From JAIBJN01 sp963784175 (lineage in GTDB: Bacteria; Actinomycetota; Thermoleophilia; Gaiellales; Gaiellaceae), in assembly GCA_963784175.1 (NCBI GenBank), contig CAWAQJ010000024.1:21555-85554 (forward strand): 64,000 bases of DNA, in the 5' to 3' direction. The first letter of the stretch is position 1; the number at the start of each line of letters is the position of its first letter. The position numbers and the translations under genes were made by a program. Positions 42,792-52,038 of this stretch are shown here, piece after piece. The notes beneath the pieces were generated by a model, which was not told the origin of the DNA, did not search any database, and saw only the letters and a list, made by a program, of their open reading frames with translations.

Positions 42792-43916
42792 AGCGCACGC
42801 GCGAGGCGCTCGAGGCCCGCGTCCAGGCGCTCGTCGGGCGTCGCCAGCGAGATGCGCGCCCAGCCCTTTCCCTGTGCGCCGAAGCCCTCGCCCGGAGCGA
42901 CGGCGATCCGCTGCTCGGCCAGGATCCGCTCGGGCGTGAGCCCCTCCGGGAGCGGCCACCAGACGTAGAACGTCGAGTCCGAGCGCGTGTTGGGGACGAC
43001 GCGCTGGACGCGCTCGCGCCGCGCCTCGTAGAGCGCGCGGCGCTCCTCGACGCTGTCCTGCGGGCCGGTCAGCGCCGCCACGCCGGCCTCCTGGATCGGC
43101 ACGAAGACGCCCGCGCGCTCGTGGTCGGCGAGGAGGTTCACGCGCTCGACGATCTCGGCGTTCCCGACGACGAACCCGAGCCGCCAGCCGGCCATGCCGT
43201 ACGTCTTGGACATGGAGAACATCTCGACGCCGGCCTCCTTCGCGCCGGGCTCGGCGAGGAAGCTCTGCGGCGCGAGGCCGTCGAACATGAGGTCGCCGTA
43301 GGCGAAGTCGTGGACGATCGCGGCGCCGGTGCGGCCGGCGTAGGCGACGGCCTCGGCGAAGACGCCCGGGCGGCGCGGAGGCGGCGCACGGGTTGGACGG
43401 GTAGTTGAGGTAGAGGGCGGCGACGTTGTCGGTCGGCGCGCTGTCCAGGTCCGGCGCGAACGCGGCGTCGGGATCGAGCGGAACGCGCACCTCCTTCGCG
43501 GCGGCGAGGGCGACGCCCGAGGTGTAGTCCGGGTAGCCCGGGTCGGGCAGCAGGATCGTCTCGCCGCGCTCGGCGAGGCAGAGGGCGAGCTCGACGATCG
43601 CGGTCTTCGTCCCGGGGACGACGGCGACCTCGCGCTCGGGGTCGAGCTCGACGCCGTAGACGTCGCGGTAGCGCGCGGCGATGGCCTCCTTCAGCGCGGG
43701 GATGCCCCGGAAGGGCGGGTAGCCGTGCGCCCTGGGGTCGCGGGCGGCGCGGGCGAGCGCCTCGACGACGTGCTCGGGCGGCCCGGTGTCCGGGTTCCCG
43801 CGCCCGAGGTCGATGACCTCCTCCCCCTCCTCCGCGGCCGCCGCGGCCACGCGCGCCAGGAGCCCGGTGAAGTACTGCTCGGGGAGCCGCTCGATCCGGT
43901 CAGGCCTGGGGCGCAC
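42788..43916 (-). CDS. Class I/II PLP-dependent aminotransferase (one frame break)
   Basis: Fold type I aminotransferase of about 375 residues. The N-terminal half has DLGRGNPDTGPP, GYPPFRGIPALKEAIAARY and LLPDPGYPDY; the C-terminal half has the PLP lysine in FSMSKTYGMAGWRLGF and DSTFYVWWPLPEG. A one-base shift near 43375-43395, just after LNYPSNPCA, separates the two. Substrate is unclear; it resembles aspartate/LL-diaminopimelate-type enzymes. Convergence with Lrp and a nearby exporter suggest amino acid metabolism. A TAGCAT hexamer ends 7 nt before the GTG at 43916. Confidence 0.9.
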
Positions 43917-43923
43917 GCCGACG

Positions 43924-43929
43924 ATGCTA
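43924..43929 (-). promoter_or_regulatory. Putative -10 element of the aminotransferase
   Basis: Minus-strand TAGCAT with 7 nt to the GTG at 43916. Confidence 0.45.
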
Positions 43930-44001
43930 GTGCGTCCCGTCCGGGGGGTTGACCTTTACGGCACGAGTGCCGATGAGGGCAGCAACGGCCGCGGCCAAGC
44001 C

Positions 44002-45792
44002 ATGCTCGAAATCTCCAGCGACGACAACCATCGCGCAATCGCCGACGCACTCGCGACGAGCGACGTGCTCGAGCGCGTGGCCGGCACGGTCGCCATCCAC
44101 CTCTACGAGATGGAGATGCAGCCGGACGAGTCGTACGTCTGCAACACCTTCATCGGCGCCGGCCTCGAGAGCCTGCTCGGCCCCCTCCCCACCGACCGCA
44201 CGCCCGAGGAGGCCTGGGAGGACGCGGTCCATCCCGAGGACCGCGCCGGCTACGACGCGACCTACGAAGCGATCGAGCGCGGCGAGGCCTGCGAGGTCGA
44301 ATACCGCCTGAACGGCTACGACGGGCGCACCCGCTGGGTCTGGGACCGCATGCACCCACGGCGCAGCGAGGACGGTCGTCTCCTCGTCGACGGGATCGTC
44401 GTCGAGATCACGGAGCGCAAGCACGCCACCGAGGCCCTCGCCGCCGCGCAGCGCCAGCTGCAGCACATCGCCTATCACGATCCCCTGACCGGGCTTCCGA
44501 ACCGGGTTGCCTTCCAGGAGCGCCTGGAGACGGCACTCGCCGAATCGCCGGCGCTCGCCGTCCTCTTCGTCGACCTCGACGACTTCAAGCTCATCAACGA
44601 CAGCTTCGGCCACCAGGCCGGCGACGAGCTCCTCGCAGCGGTCGCCGCGCGCCTGCGCCGTGCCACCCGCGCGGAAGAGGTCGTCGCGCGCCACGGCGGC
44701 GACGAGTTCCTCCTCCTCGTCCCCGGAACCCGAGGCCCCGACGGCGAGCTCGACCTCGAAGGCGCCCGCTACGCCGCCGAGGCCGTCGCCCGCCGGATCC
44801 GCCGCGCGCTGCGTGAGCCCTTCGTCGTCTCCGACGTCGAGATCTTCGTGAGCGCGACCGTCGGCATCAGCCTCTACCCGCTCGACGCGCCGGACACCGA
44901 GACCCTGCTCAAGCACGCCGACACGGCGATGTACAAGGCGAAGGACGACGGCCGCGACCGCTATCTCGTCTACGCGGTCGAGGGCGACAACCCGCTCGCC
45001 CAGCTCTCGATGGCCGGCCGCCTGCGCGGCGCCCTCGAGCGCGAGGAAGAGCTCGTCCTGCACTACCAGCCTCTCGTCCGGCTCGAGTCGGCCGAGATCG
45101 TCGGCGTCGAGGCGCTCATCCGCTGGCAGGACGGCGACCGCCTCGTCCCGCCCGGCGACTTCCTTCCGTTGGCGGAACGGACGGGTCTCATGGGCAAGCT
45201 CAGCGAGTGGGTGCTCGGCGAGGCCTGCCGCCAGGCGACCACGTGGCGGGACGCAGGGCTCGATCTCTACGTCTCCATCAACCTGCCGCCGTCCTTCTGG
45301 CAGCCGACCGCGATGCGCCACGTGCTCGCGACCATCGAGACGTTCGGGCTCAACGCCGACCGGCTCATGATCGAGTTCACCGAGTCGGCGTTCGTGTTCG
45401 ACGGGCGGCGTTCGATGGAGTTCGTCCTGGAGGAGCTCCACGAGCGCGGGCTGCGGCTCGCGATCGACGACTTCGGCGCCGGCCACTCCTCCCTCAGCCG
45501 CCTCAACCAGATGCGGGTGAGCATGCTCAAGATCGACCGCTCCTTCGTCGGCGGGCTGGAGGACGACTCCGGGACGGCCGTGCTCACGGCGTCGATCGTC
45601 CAGCTGGCCAGGAACCTGGGGCTCGAGCCGCTCGCCGAGGGCATCGAGACCGAGGAGCAGCGCCGCTTCCTCCTGGCGCACGGCTGCGACCTCGGCCAGG
45701 GCTTCTACTTCAGCCGCCCCGTGCCGGCAGGCGAGATCGAGGCGCTCTTCCGCGCAAGCCGCGAGGACGACGTCTCCGAGACCGCCGCCTAG
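44002..45792 (+). CDS. PAS-GGDEF-EAL cyclic-di-GMP turnover protein
   Basis: About 596 residues. A PAS-like sensor region (ends GIVVEITERK) is followed by a GGDEF domain with intact RHGGDEF (about residue 231) and then an EAL domain with VGVEALIRW (about 369), VSINLPPSFW, TESAFVF and AIDDFGAGHSSL. Both active sites look complete, so it could make and break c-di-GMP. No membrane segment is seen, so it is probably cytoplasmic. The ATG at 44002 is a cautious choice; in-frame starts lie upstream at 43924 and 43786. A TTGACC possible -35 lies near 43949. Confidence 0.93.
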   Translation: MLEISSDDNHRAIADALATSDVLERVAGTVAIHLYEMEMQPDESYVCNTFIGAGLESLLGPLPTDRTPEEAWEDAVHPEDRAGYDATYEAIERGEACEVEYRLNGYDGRTRWVWDRMHPRRSEDGRLLVDGIVVEITERKHATEALAAAQRQLQHIAYHDPLTGLPNRVAFQERLETALAESPALAVLFVDLDDFKLINDSFGHQAGDELLAAVAARLRRATRAEEVVARHGGDEFLLLVPGTRGPDGELDLEGARYAAEAVARRIRRALREPFVVSDVEIFVSATVGISLYPLDAPDTETLLKHADTAMYKAKDDGRDRYLVYAVEGDNPLAQLSMAGRLRGALEREEELVLHYQPLVRLESAEIVGVEALIRWQDGDRLVPPGDFLPLAERTGLMGKLSEWVLGEACRQATTWRDAGLDLYVSINLPPSFWQPTAMRHVLATIETFGLNADRLMIEFTESAFVFDGRRSMEFVLEELHERGLRLAIDDFGAGHSSLSRLNQMRVSMLKIDRSFVGGLEDDSGTAVLTASIVQLARNLGLEPLAEGIETEEQRRFLLAHGCDLGQGFYFSRPVPAGEIEALFRASREDDVSETAA

Positions 45793-46251
45793 CCCGACTC
45801 GCGCCAGGCCCGCACGAAGTCCTTCTGAGCCTCGGTCTGGGGCGACCACTGGTCGCCGCGCCAGGCGACGATGTCGGCGAGCGCGTCCTCCCCGCTCCGG
45901 CCGGTGCGCACGAGGTGGCAGCCGACGACGGTGCCCGTGCGCCCGATGCCGCCGAGGCAGTGGAGGTAGACCGTCCGCCCGTCGTCCAGCGCCTCGTCGA
46001 GCGCGTCGAGGATCTCCGCCATCTGCTCCGGCGACGGCGTGCTCATGTCGCGGATGGGGAAGCGGCGGTGCTCGAGGCCGTCCAGGTCGTAGCGGTCGAG
46101 CTCGGCGTCCTCGGTGAGGTCGAAGAAGGTGTCGACGCCGGCGGCGCGGAGCTCCGGGATCGTCTCCGCGTCCGGGTACATGCCGGCGAGCAGCCGCCCG
46201 GGGACGACCCAGTACGAGCCGGCGGGGCCTCGTGCGCTCCATCTGACTCAC
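45789..46251 (-). CDS. Dual-specificity/tyrosine-phosphatase-like protein (one frame break)
   Basis: The catalytic P-loop HCLGGIGRTGT, with the nucleophilic cysteine and the arginine, identifies the PTP/DSP fold; the general-acid loop is probably near RFPIRDMSTPS. The first canonical in-frame ATG (46181) would cut off the conserved SYWVVPGRLLAG segment. That segment is open upstream, and one indel near 46226 joins it to a GTG at 46251 with a TAGCAT hexamer 7 nt upstream. Substrate is unknown. Its TAG shares a CTAG with the GGDEF-EAL gene. Confidence 0.82.
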
Positions 46252-46258
46252 GCGCGGG

Positions 46259-46264
46259 ATGCTA
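46259..46264 (-). promoter_or_regulatory. Putative -10 element of the phosphatase gene
   Basis: Minus-strand TAGCAT with 7 nt to the GTG at 46251. Confidence 0.45.
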
Positions 46265-46304
46265 ATCGCACGCTTCCGTGACGAAGCTCGTCGCGTGCCG
46301 TCGC

Positions 46305-46310
46305 TAGGCT
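46305..46310 (+). promoter_or_regulatory. Putative -10 element of the UvrD-type helicase
   Basis: TAGGCT with 7 nt to the GTG at 46318; its context CGTCGCTAGGCTC resembles the rpmF and rpmB promoters. Confidence 0.5.
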
Positions 46311-46317
46311 CGGGTCG

Positions 46318-48174
46318 GTGATCTTCGAGGGGCTGAACGCGGAGCAGCGCCGCGCGGTCGAGGCCGTGCGCGGCCCGGTGTGCATCCTCGCGGGCGCCGG
46401 CTCGGGCAAGACGACGACGATCACGAGGCGCATCGCCAACCAGGTGGCGACGGGCGCGTTCGCGCCGGATCAGATCCTCGCGGTGACGTTCACGGACAAG
46501 GCCGCGACGGAGATGCGGGAGCGGCTGGCCGTGCTGGGCGCCGGCCGCGTGCCGGCGCGGACGTTCCACTCGGCAGCGCTCGCGCAGCTCCACTACTTCG
46601 CGGGCTCGGTCGGCGAGGTGCTGGCCTCGAAGGCGTCGATCCTGCTGCCGATCGCGCGGTCGCTGCCGGTGCCGTTCCGCTACCGCCCGCTCGCCGACCT
46701 GGCCACGGAGATCGAGTGGGCGAAGAACCGCCGCCTCACGCCGGACACGTACCGCCGGTCGCTGGGCGACCACGAGCCGCCGGTGCCCGACGACGTGATG
46801 GAGCGAGTCTTCCGCACGTACGAGGCGCGCAAGACCGAGCGGGGCCTGATCGACTTCGAGGATCTCCTCGAGCAGGCCGTGCGCATGTACGACGAGGATC
46901 CGAACGCGCGCGCCGCGTTCCAGGAGCGCTACCAGGCGTTCACGGTCGACGAGTACCAGGACGTGAACCTGCTCCAGCAGTCCCTGCTGGAGCGCTGGGT
47001 CGGCGACCGCGACGACCTGTGCGTCGTCGGCGACGACTACCAGTCGATCTACTCCTTCACGGGCGCGACGCCGGAGTACCTGCTCGGGATGCCCGAGCGG
47101 TTCCCGGGCGCGCTGGTCGTGCGGCTGGAGGAGAACTACCGCTCGACGCCGGAGATCCTGTCGACGGCCAACCGCCTGGTGCCGGAGCTCGGCGGCTCGG
47201 AGAAGGTCCTGCGGGCGGTGCTCCCGAGCGGCCCGGAGCCGCTGACGCTCGTCCAGCCGGACCGGCAGACGGAGGCGGAGTTCATCGTCAGCGCAGGTGC
47301 GCCGCCTGGCCGGCGAGGGCGTCCCGTACGAGGAGATGGCGGTCCTGTACCGCCTGAACGCGCGCTCGGAGGACTACGAGGAGGCGTTCGCCCTGGCCGG
47401 CATCCCGTTCCAGGTGCGAGGCGCAGCGTTCATCCGCCGCCAGGCCGCGCAGCGAACGATTCGGATGCTGCGAGATCGGCGCGACGCTTCAGCAATCGGC
47501 GCGGTCACGGAGGCAGTCCGCAAACAGGGCTGGACAGCGCACCCAGCCAGCGGCCTCGGCGACGAGGAGCTGACCCGTCAGGCCGACCTGTCCCGCCTGC
47601 TTTCGCTCGTGGAGCAGCTCCCACCGGGCTCGTCGGTCGCGGATTTCCTCCGAGACCTGGAGGCCCGCTTCAGCGCAGAAACCCAGGGCCGAGGCGTCGA
47701 GCTCCTCACGTACCACCGAGCCAAGGGCCTCGAGTGGGAAGCGGTCTTCCTCCCGCGCCTGGAGGAGAAGGAGCTCCCGTACGGCAAGGCGATGCGAGGC
47801 GACCGCCTGGCCGAGGAGCGCCGCCTCTTCTACGTCGGCATGACGCGAGCGAAGCGCTCGCTGACGATCACGTGGACAGCGGGCGCGAAGCCGAGCCGCT
47901 TCCTGGCGGAGCTGGGCGTGGTCGGCGCAGCGCGCGCCCGAAGGCGGAGAAGCCGGCGCCGACCCCGGAGTTCGAAGCCCTACGCCGCTGGCGAGCCGAG
48001 CGCGCGAAGACCGACGAGGTGCCCGCGTACGTCGTCTTCCACGACTCGACCCTCCACGAGATCGCCGCGGTCCGCCCGCAGACGCGCGAGCAGCTGAGCA
48101 CGATCGCAGGCATCGGCCCGGCGAAGCTCGAGCGCTACGCGGACGACCTGCTCGAAGCGCTCGCGACCATCTAG
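46318..48174 (+). CDS. UvrD/PcrA-type helicase with C-terminal HRDC domain (two frame breaks)
   Basis: Superfamily 1 helicase. The frame from GTG 46318 has LNAEQRRAVEA, Walker A GAGSGKTTTITRR, DEYQDVN and GDDYQSIYSFTGA; the middle part (VPYEEMAVLYRLNARS to FYVGMTRAKRSL) continues in another frame from about 47290; near 47935 the first frame returns and encodes an HRDC domain (FEALRRWRAERAK to IAGIGPAKLERYADDLL). Two one-base errors explain this. It resembles actinobacterial UvrD2, which also carries HRDC, and probably works in DNA repair. It shares a CTAG with the KTSC gene. Confidence 0.9.
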   Translation: MIFEGLNAEQRRAVEAVRGPVCILAGAGSGKTTTITRRIANQVATGAFAPDQILAVTFTDKAATEMRERLAVLGAGRVPARTFHSAALAQLHYFAGSVGEVLASKASILLPIARSLPVPFRYRPLADLATEIEWAKNRRLTPDTYRRSLGDHEPPVPDDVMERVFRTYEARKTERGLIDFEDLLEQAVRMYDEDPNARAAFQERYQAFTVDEYQDVNLLQQSLLERWVGDRDDLCVVGDDYQSIYSFTGATPEYLLGMPERFPGALVVRLEENYRSTPEILSTANRLVPELGGSEKVLRAVLPSGPEPLTLVQPDRQTEAEFIVSAGAPPGRRGRPVRGDGGPVPPERALGGLRGGVRPGRHPVPGARRSVHPPPGRAANDSDAARSARRFSNRRGHGGSPQTGLDSAPSQRPRRRGADPSGRPVPPAFARGAAPTGLVGRGFPPRPGGPLQRRNPGPRRRAPHVPPSQGPRVGSGLPPAPGGEGAPVRQGDARRPPGRGAPPLLRRHDASEALADDHVDSGREAEPLPGGAGRGRRSARPKAEKPAPTPEFEALRRWRAERAKTDEVPAYVVFHDSTLHEIAAVRPQTREQLSTIAGIGPAKLERYADDLLEALATI

Positions 48175-48377
48175 ACGGGCCCCTCGACGCGAAAGCTGTC
48201 GCGGATCCGCTCGTTGAAGAACGAGCCCTTGGACTCAGCGCGCATGAACTCGACGAAGACGTCCCGCGGCACGTCGAGGTACCGGTAGACGTCCCCGCTC
48301 GCAACCTCGATCTCGAGCGTCCCGTTCTGGAACCCGACACTCCGAATCGCGCGCGACAGGACGGCCACCCGCAGCAC
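48171..48377 (-). CDS. KTSC domain protein
   Basis: The 68-residue product is a single KTSC domain: IRSVGFQNGTLEIEV, VYRYLDVPRDVF and SKGSFFNERIRDSF match the family, whose namesake is Lys-tRNA synthetase C-terminal-type and which is often found near nucleases or phage proteins. Biochemical role is unknown. It lies between the UvrD-type helicase and the nuclease-helicase, on the strand of the latter, with 4 bp between them. Confidence 0.85.
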   Translation of the reverse strand: MLRVAVLSRAIRSVGFQNGTLEIEVASGDVYRYLDVPRDVFVEFMRAESKGSFFNERIRDSFRVEGPV

Positions 48378-48381
48378 GCCC

Positions 48382-51300
48382 TCAGCTTGACAGACGCTGC
48401 TCCTCGGCGATTTCCACGTAGCGGCAGAGCGCGTTCACGAGCCGCATCTGCTCGACGGTCCTGCAGCTCGTCTCCAGAAGCCGCGGGCTCGCCACGACGT
48501 AGGCGAGGCACCGCGCCCGCGAGACGGCGACGTTCAGCCGGTTGCGGGAGAAGAGGAAGTCGATCCCGCGCGGGACGTCCTCGCCCGACGAGCTCGCCAT
48601 CGAGAAGAACGACACCGTGGCTTGCTGGCCCTGGAACTTGTCCACGGTGCCGACTCGGACCTCTTCCGGCAGACGCTCGCGGAGCAGCGCACGTGCGAGT
48701 TGTACGGCGCGACGACGATGAAGTCGTCGTAGCCGAGCGGCCGCTCGCCATCCTCGTCTGCGTAGGGCGTCCCGACGAGGCGGTCGATCTCGGCGCGCAC
48801 CGCGCGCGCCTCCTCCGGCGACGCCTGGCTGTGCGCCTGGTGCGGCACCGCGAGGAAGCGCACTCCGTTTCCCGCCGCGATCGACCGCGTCGAGGTGATC
48901 GCCGCCGGCTCGAGGCGGCGTTCGTAGAACGTCTCCGACACGTACGCGTTCACCTCCGGCCGCATCCGCCACGTCTGCTCCAGGAAGAGACCCATTCCCG
49001 GCCGCAGCGTCTCGTCCGTCCCCGAGCAAGTGGCCGAGCACCGAGGCCTCGGCGCCCGGTGGGTGCGACCCCTGCGAGACCTGCGGGAGCTGGTTCGGGT
49101 CGCCGAGGAGCACGAGGTTCCGCGCCGCGGTGCCGACGGCGATCGCGTCGGCGAGTGCGAACTGTCCGCCCTCGTCGACGAAGAGCGTGTCCACGTGCTG
49201 GTCGAGCTCCTCTCGCGCGAAGAGCCAGGACGTCCCCGCGATGAGCTGCAGGTCGGGGTCGAGCATCGCGTCGTTCGAGTTGGTGCAGTCGACGAAGCGG
49301 TTCTCGTAGTGCCCCTCCCCGCTGCCCTTCTTGCGGCCGCGAAACTCGTAGCCGACCTCGACGGCCGCCTCCTCGAGGTCGTCGAGGAACTTGTGGATCG
49401 CCTTGTGGCTCAGGGCGGTCACGCCAACGCGCCGGCCGGCCTGCATGAGGGCGAGCGCCGCCCGCGCGCCGCTCCACGTCTTACCGGAGCCGGGCGGGCC
49501 CTGCACGAAGAGGTAGCTCCCGCCGAGGCTGATCGCGGCCTCGGTGAGCGTCCCGTCCAATCGCGCCCGCGGCGGCCGCCGCTCGAGGATCTCGACCGCG
49601 GCCGGATACCGCTCCCGGTTCTCGGCGAAGCGGAGGAGCGCGGCGCGCTGCGCTTTCGCGTACAGCGGTTGCGGCGGGATGAGCGCGGTCGGGAGCGGGT
49701 CCTCCGCCTGGTCGCGCCCCCAGCGGAGCTCGAGCGTCCCGTGCTCGTCGTCCACACGCACGTTGAACGCGCGCTCGGTTCGCGGGTCGACGCCCCCGCC
49801 GTGGATCTTGTGCTCCTGGGCCTCGAAGCGGAACGGGTACCACCAGGACTGCTTCTCCTTGTACGGCTCGCCGTCGGGCACCAGCCCGCCGAGCGTGTTC
49901 CTGTTCGTGAGGAGCTCCTCGTCGTCGAGCCCGCGGTGGAAGAAGTACTCCCACCACTGCGGCCGCTCCTCGCGCTGGTGGTAGTCGAGAAGGTGCGCGA
50001 GGAGCCAGTCGGGGTCGCCCTCCTCGGCGCCGGCCAGCAGCGCGTCGCGCACGCGCGCCCGCTCGGCGTCGCGCTCCTCCGCCTCCTCGCTCCGCTCGCG
50101 CTCCTCGGGAGGCAGCTGCCATGGCATCTCCGGCGGCCGCTGCTCGAGCAGCCAGCGGTGCAGCTCGTAGAGCGAGACGCAGTCCTCCTCGTTGTAGTCG
50201 CGGATCGGGTCCAGCAGCGTGTCGTCCTCGGTCTCGAGCCATGTTTCGAAGGCGGTCACCGACTCGCTCCCGCCACTGACCTCAGCCTTGCGTTCGAACC
50301 CGAATAGCTTCTCGACCTCCTTGATCGAGTAGCTCGGGACCGACGCGCGCAGCGCCTGCTTCGTCACGCGGAAGAGGTCGACGAGCACCTCGCCGCGGAG
50401 GAGCTCGTCTACCTCCTGCTCGCGGGTCCCGTGCTGGCCCATAAGCCGCGAGACCGCGGTGCGCTCGTACGCCGCGTAGTGATAGACGTGCATGCCCGGA
50501 AAGCGGCGGCGACGCTCGACGATGTGGTCGACGAGCCGCTCGAAGCCTCGGCGCTCTTCCGCCCGATCGCGCGCCCAGATGTGCTCGTAGCGCGGCGTGC
50601 CGTCGTCGCCCAGCTCGATCCAGCCGTAGAGGTACTCGAGCCCGCGCGCCGGCTCGAACCACGGGTCGCCCTCGAGGTCGAGCCAGATGTCGCCGGGGCT
50701 CGGCTCCGGCATGAGCGCGAACCCGTGGTCAGGCTCCTCCGGGAGATACTCGATCCGGTGCTCGCCCGTGCGGCGGTGGTAGAGCTGAAGCCGCGCCTGG
50801 TGGTTGAGGCGGTCGAAGGTCGGGGCGCGCATGCTCGGGACCTTGGTCTCGGGGTCGGCCTCGGCGAGGGCTTCGAGCGTGGTGATCCGGGCTGCCGTGA
50901 GCCGCTCGACCTGGAGCCGCGAGACGCCGGCGACGAGCGTGAGGTGGTCGTCCTCCGCCCAGCGCTCCTTGCAGAGCGCGAGGAACTCGCAGAGCCCGCA
51001 GTGGTCAACGGGGTAGGGATAGGTCTCACGGCGGCGCTCGACCGCGTCGAGAAACCGCTGTCGGAGCCGCCGGTAGTAGGCGAAGTAGTCGTCCGGCCGG
51101 AAGGACTCGCGCTCGCCCGTGCCGGTGACGACGTGCATGGCGGCCGGGACGCGGCCCTGGATCCGCGCGAGCTGCTCGGTGTAGAAGCACAGTTGGAGCA
51201 CGTGCTGCGGCTTGGCGCGGCGGGCGAGCTTGGTGTCGACGACCTCGTATCCGTCGCCGTCGGCGCGGCGCTCGATGAAGTCCGCGAACCCCCGCCACGT

Positions 51301-51622
51301 ACCGTCGGTGAGCGCGGCCTGGTAGACGACGTCGGCTCCTTCGTGGATGGCTCGCTCGGTCTCCCGGGCGGCGCGGTCCCAGTCGCGGTCGTCGAAGTCG
51401 ATGGTCGGTGACGCGGCGCCCCTCCGCCAGGAGCCGGGCCAGGTAGGCGGCCTCGTGCTCGTCCCCCTTGCGCCGGATGAGGTCAGCGTGAGGGTTGTGC
51501 CGCCAGGGCTTGTCGAGCTCGCCGCGAGCGACGGCGAGCTGGAGCGTGGTCAGGTGCTCGCACGCCAGGAAGGCGTTGAGGTCGGTCGGCGAGAAGCGCA
51601 GCCGGCCGTCGGTGAACCGCAC
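48382..51622 (-). CDS. TM0106-family RecB-like nuclease fused to a Dna2/UPF1-like helicase (three frame breaks)
   Basis: Reconstructed as about 1080 residues. N-terminal RecB/Cas4-like nuclease region with a cysteine cluster (ACEH early; HCGLCEFLALCKERW later), then an RNase H-like/exonuclease stretch with acidic residues (DIWLDLEGDPWF; YNEEDCVSLYELH), then an SF1 helicase with GPPGSGKT, FVDEGGQ, LGDPNQLPQ, VGTVDKFQGQQ and NVAVSRAR. Frame breaks lie near 51405, 49020 and 48700. The GTG at 51622 has GACAAT 6 nt upstream. Probably acts in DNA repair or defence; experimental knowledge of the family is thin. Confidence 0.88.
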
Positions 51623-51628
51623 ATCTTC

Positions 51629-51634
51629 ATTGTC
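51629..51634 (-). promoter_or_regulatory. Putative -10 element of the nuclease-helicase
   Basis: Minus-strand GACAAT with a 6-nt gap to the GTG at 51622, the same hexamer and gap as the EamA exporter. Confidence 0.5.
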
Positions 51635-51659
51635 GCCGTTCGTGCCGCTGCTTCTCATT

Positions 51660-52038
51660 CCGCTCGGATAACCATCCGCAGCCTCGTCCGGCAGCGACCC
51701 GGTGGGTAGCCGGCGCGACCGTCGGCGGCGAGGCAGACTCCGCGAACCGTGACCGCCCGACCTGAAAGCCTCCGGACAGGATGCCGTGCAGCCGCGTCCA
51801 CACCGCCGCGAGCGCCGCGCCGATTAAGCGTCTCCGAGCCCGAGCACGTAGCTCGGCGAGCGCCTCCTCGTCCTCGAGACCATGTCGACGTAAACAAGCG
51901 CGACTCCAGCCCGAGCACGTGGGCTTCGCGCACCTGCTCCGGCGAGAACACCCTGCACGTCGGCCCTCCGGCCTGAGCCCAGCGGATCCAAGGGCGGCGC
52001 CCAGGTGATCGGTCGATGCGAGCGATCCGTCGACGTTT
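51660..52038. other. Unassigned boundary of the defence island
   Basis: About 380 bp lie between mcrC and the nuclease-helicase. Minus-strand frames here give fragments such as FSPEQVREAHVLGLESR and EEALAELRARARRRLIGAAL in different frames; they may be remains of a broken gene, but none matches a family I know. No terminal repeats, integrase or tRNA were found. Confidence 0.3.

Noticed and set aside
43945..44001. Possible c-di-GMP riboswitch before the GGDEF-EAL gene (stem CGGCAC-GA-GTGCCG)
   Set aside because: Only one short stem-loop is visible, without the conserved GEMM tetraloop-receptor pattern.
43927..46773. Minus-strand frame of 948 codons across the GGDEF-EAL and phosphatase genes
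   Set aside because: Shadow of real genes on the plus strand; its composition is arginine/aspartate-rich low complexity without domains.
51660..52038. Remnant of an integrase or transposase at the island edge
   Set aside because: The fragments read from three frames do not show any catalytic motif or terminal repeats.
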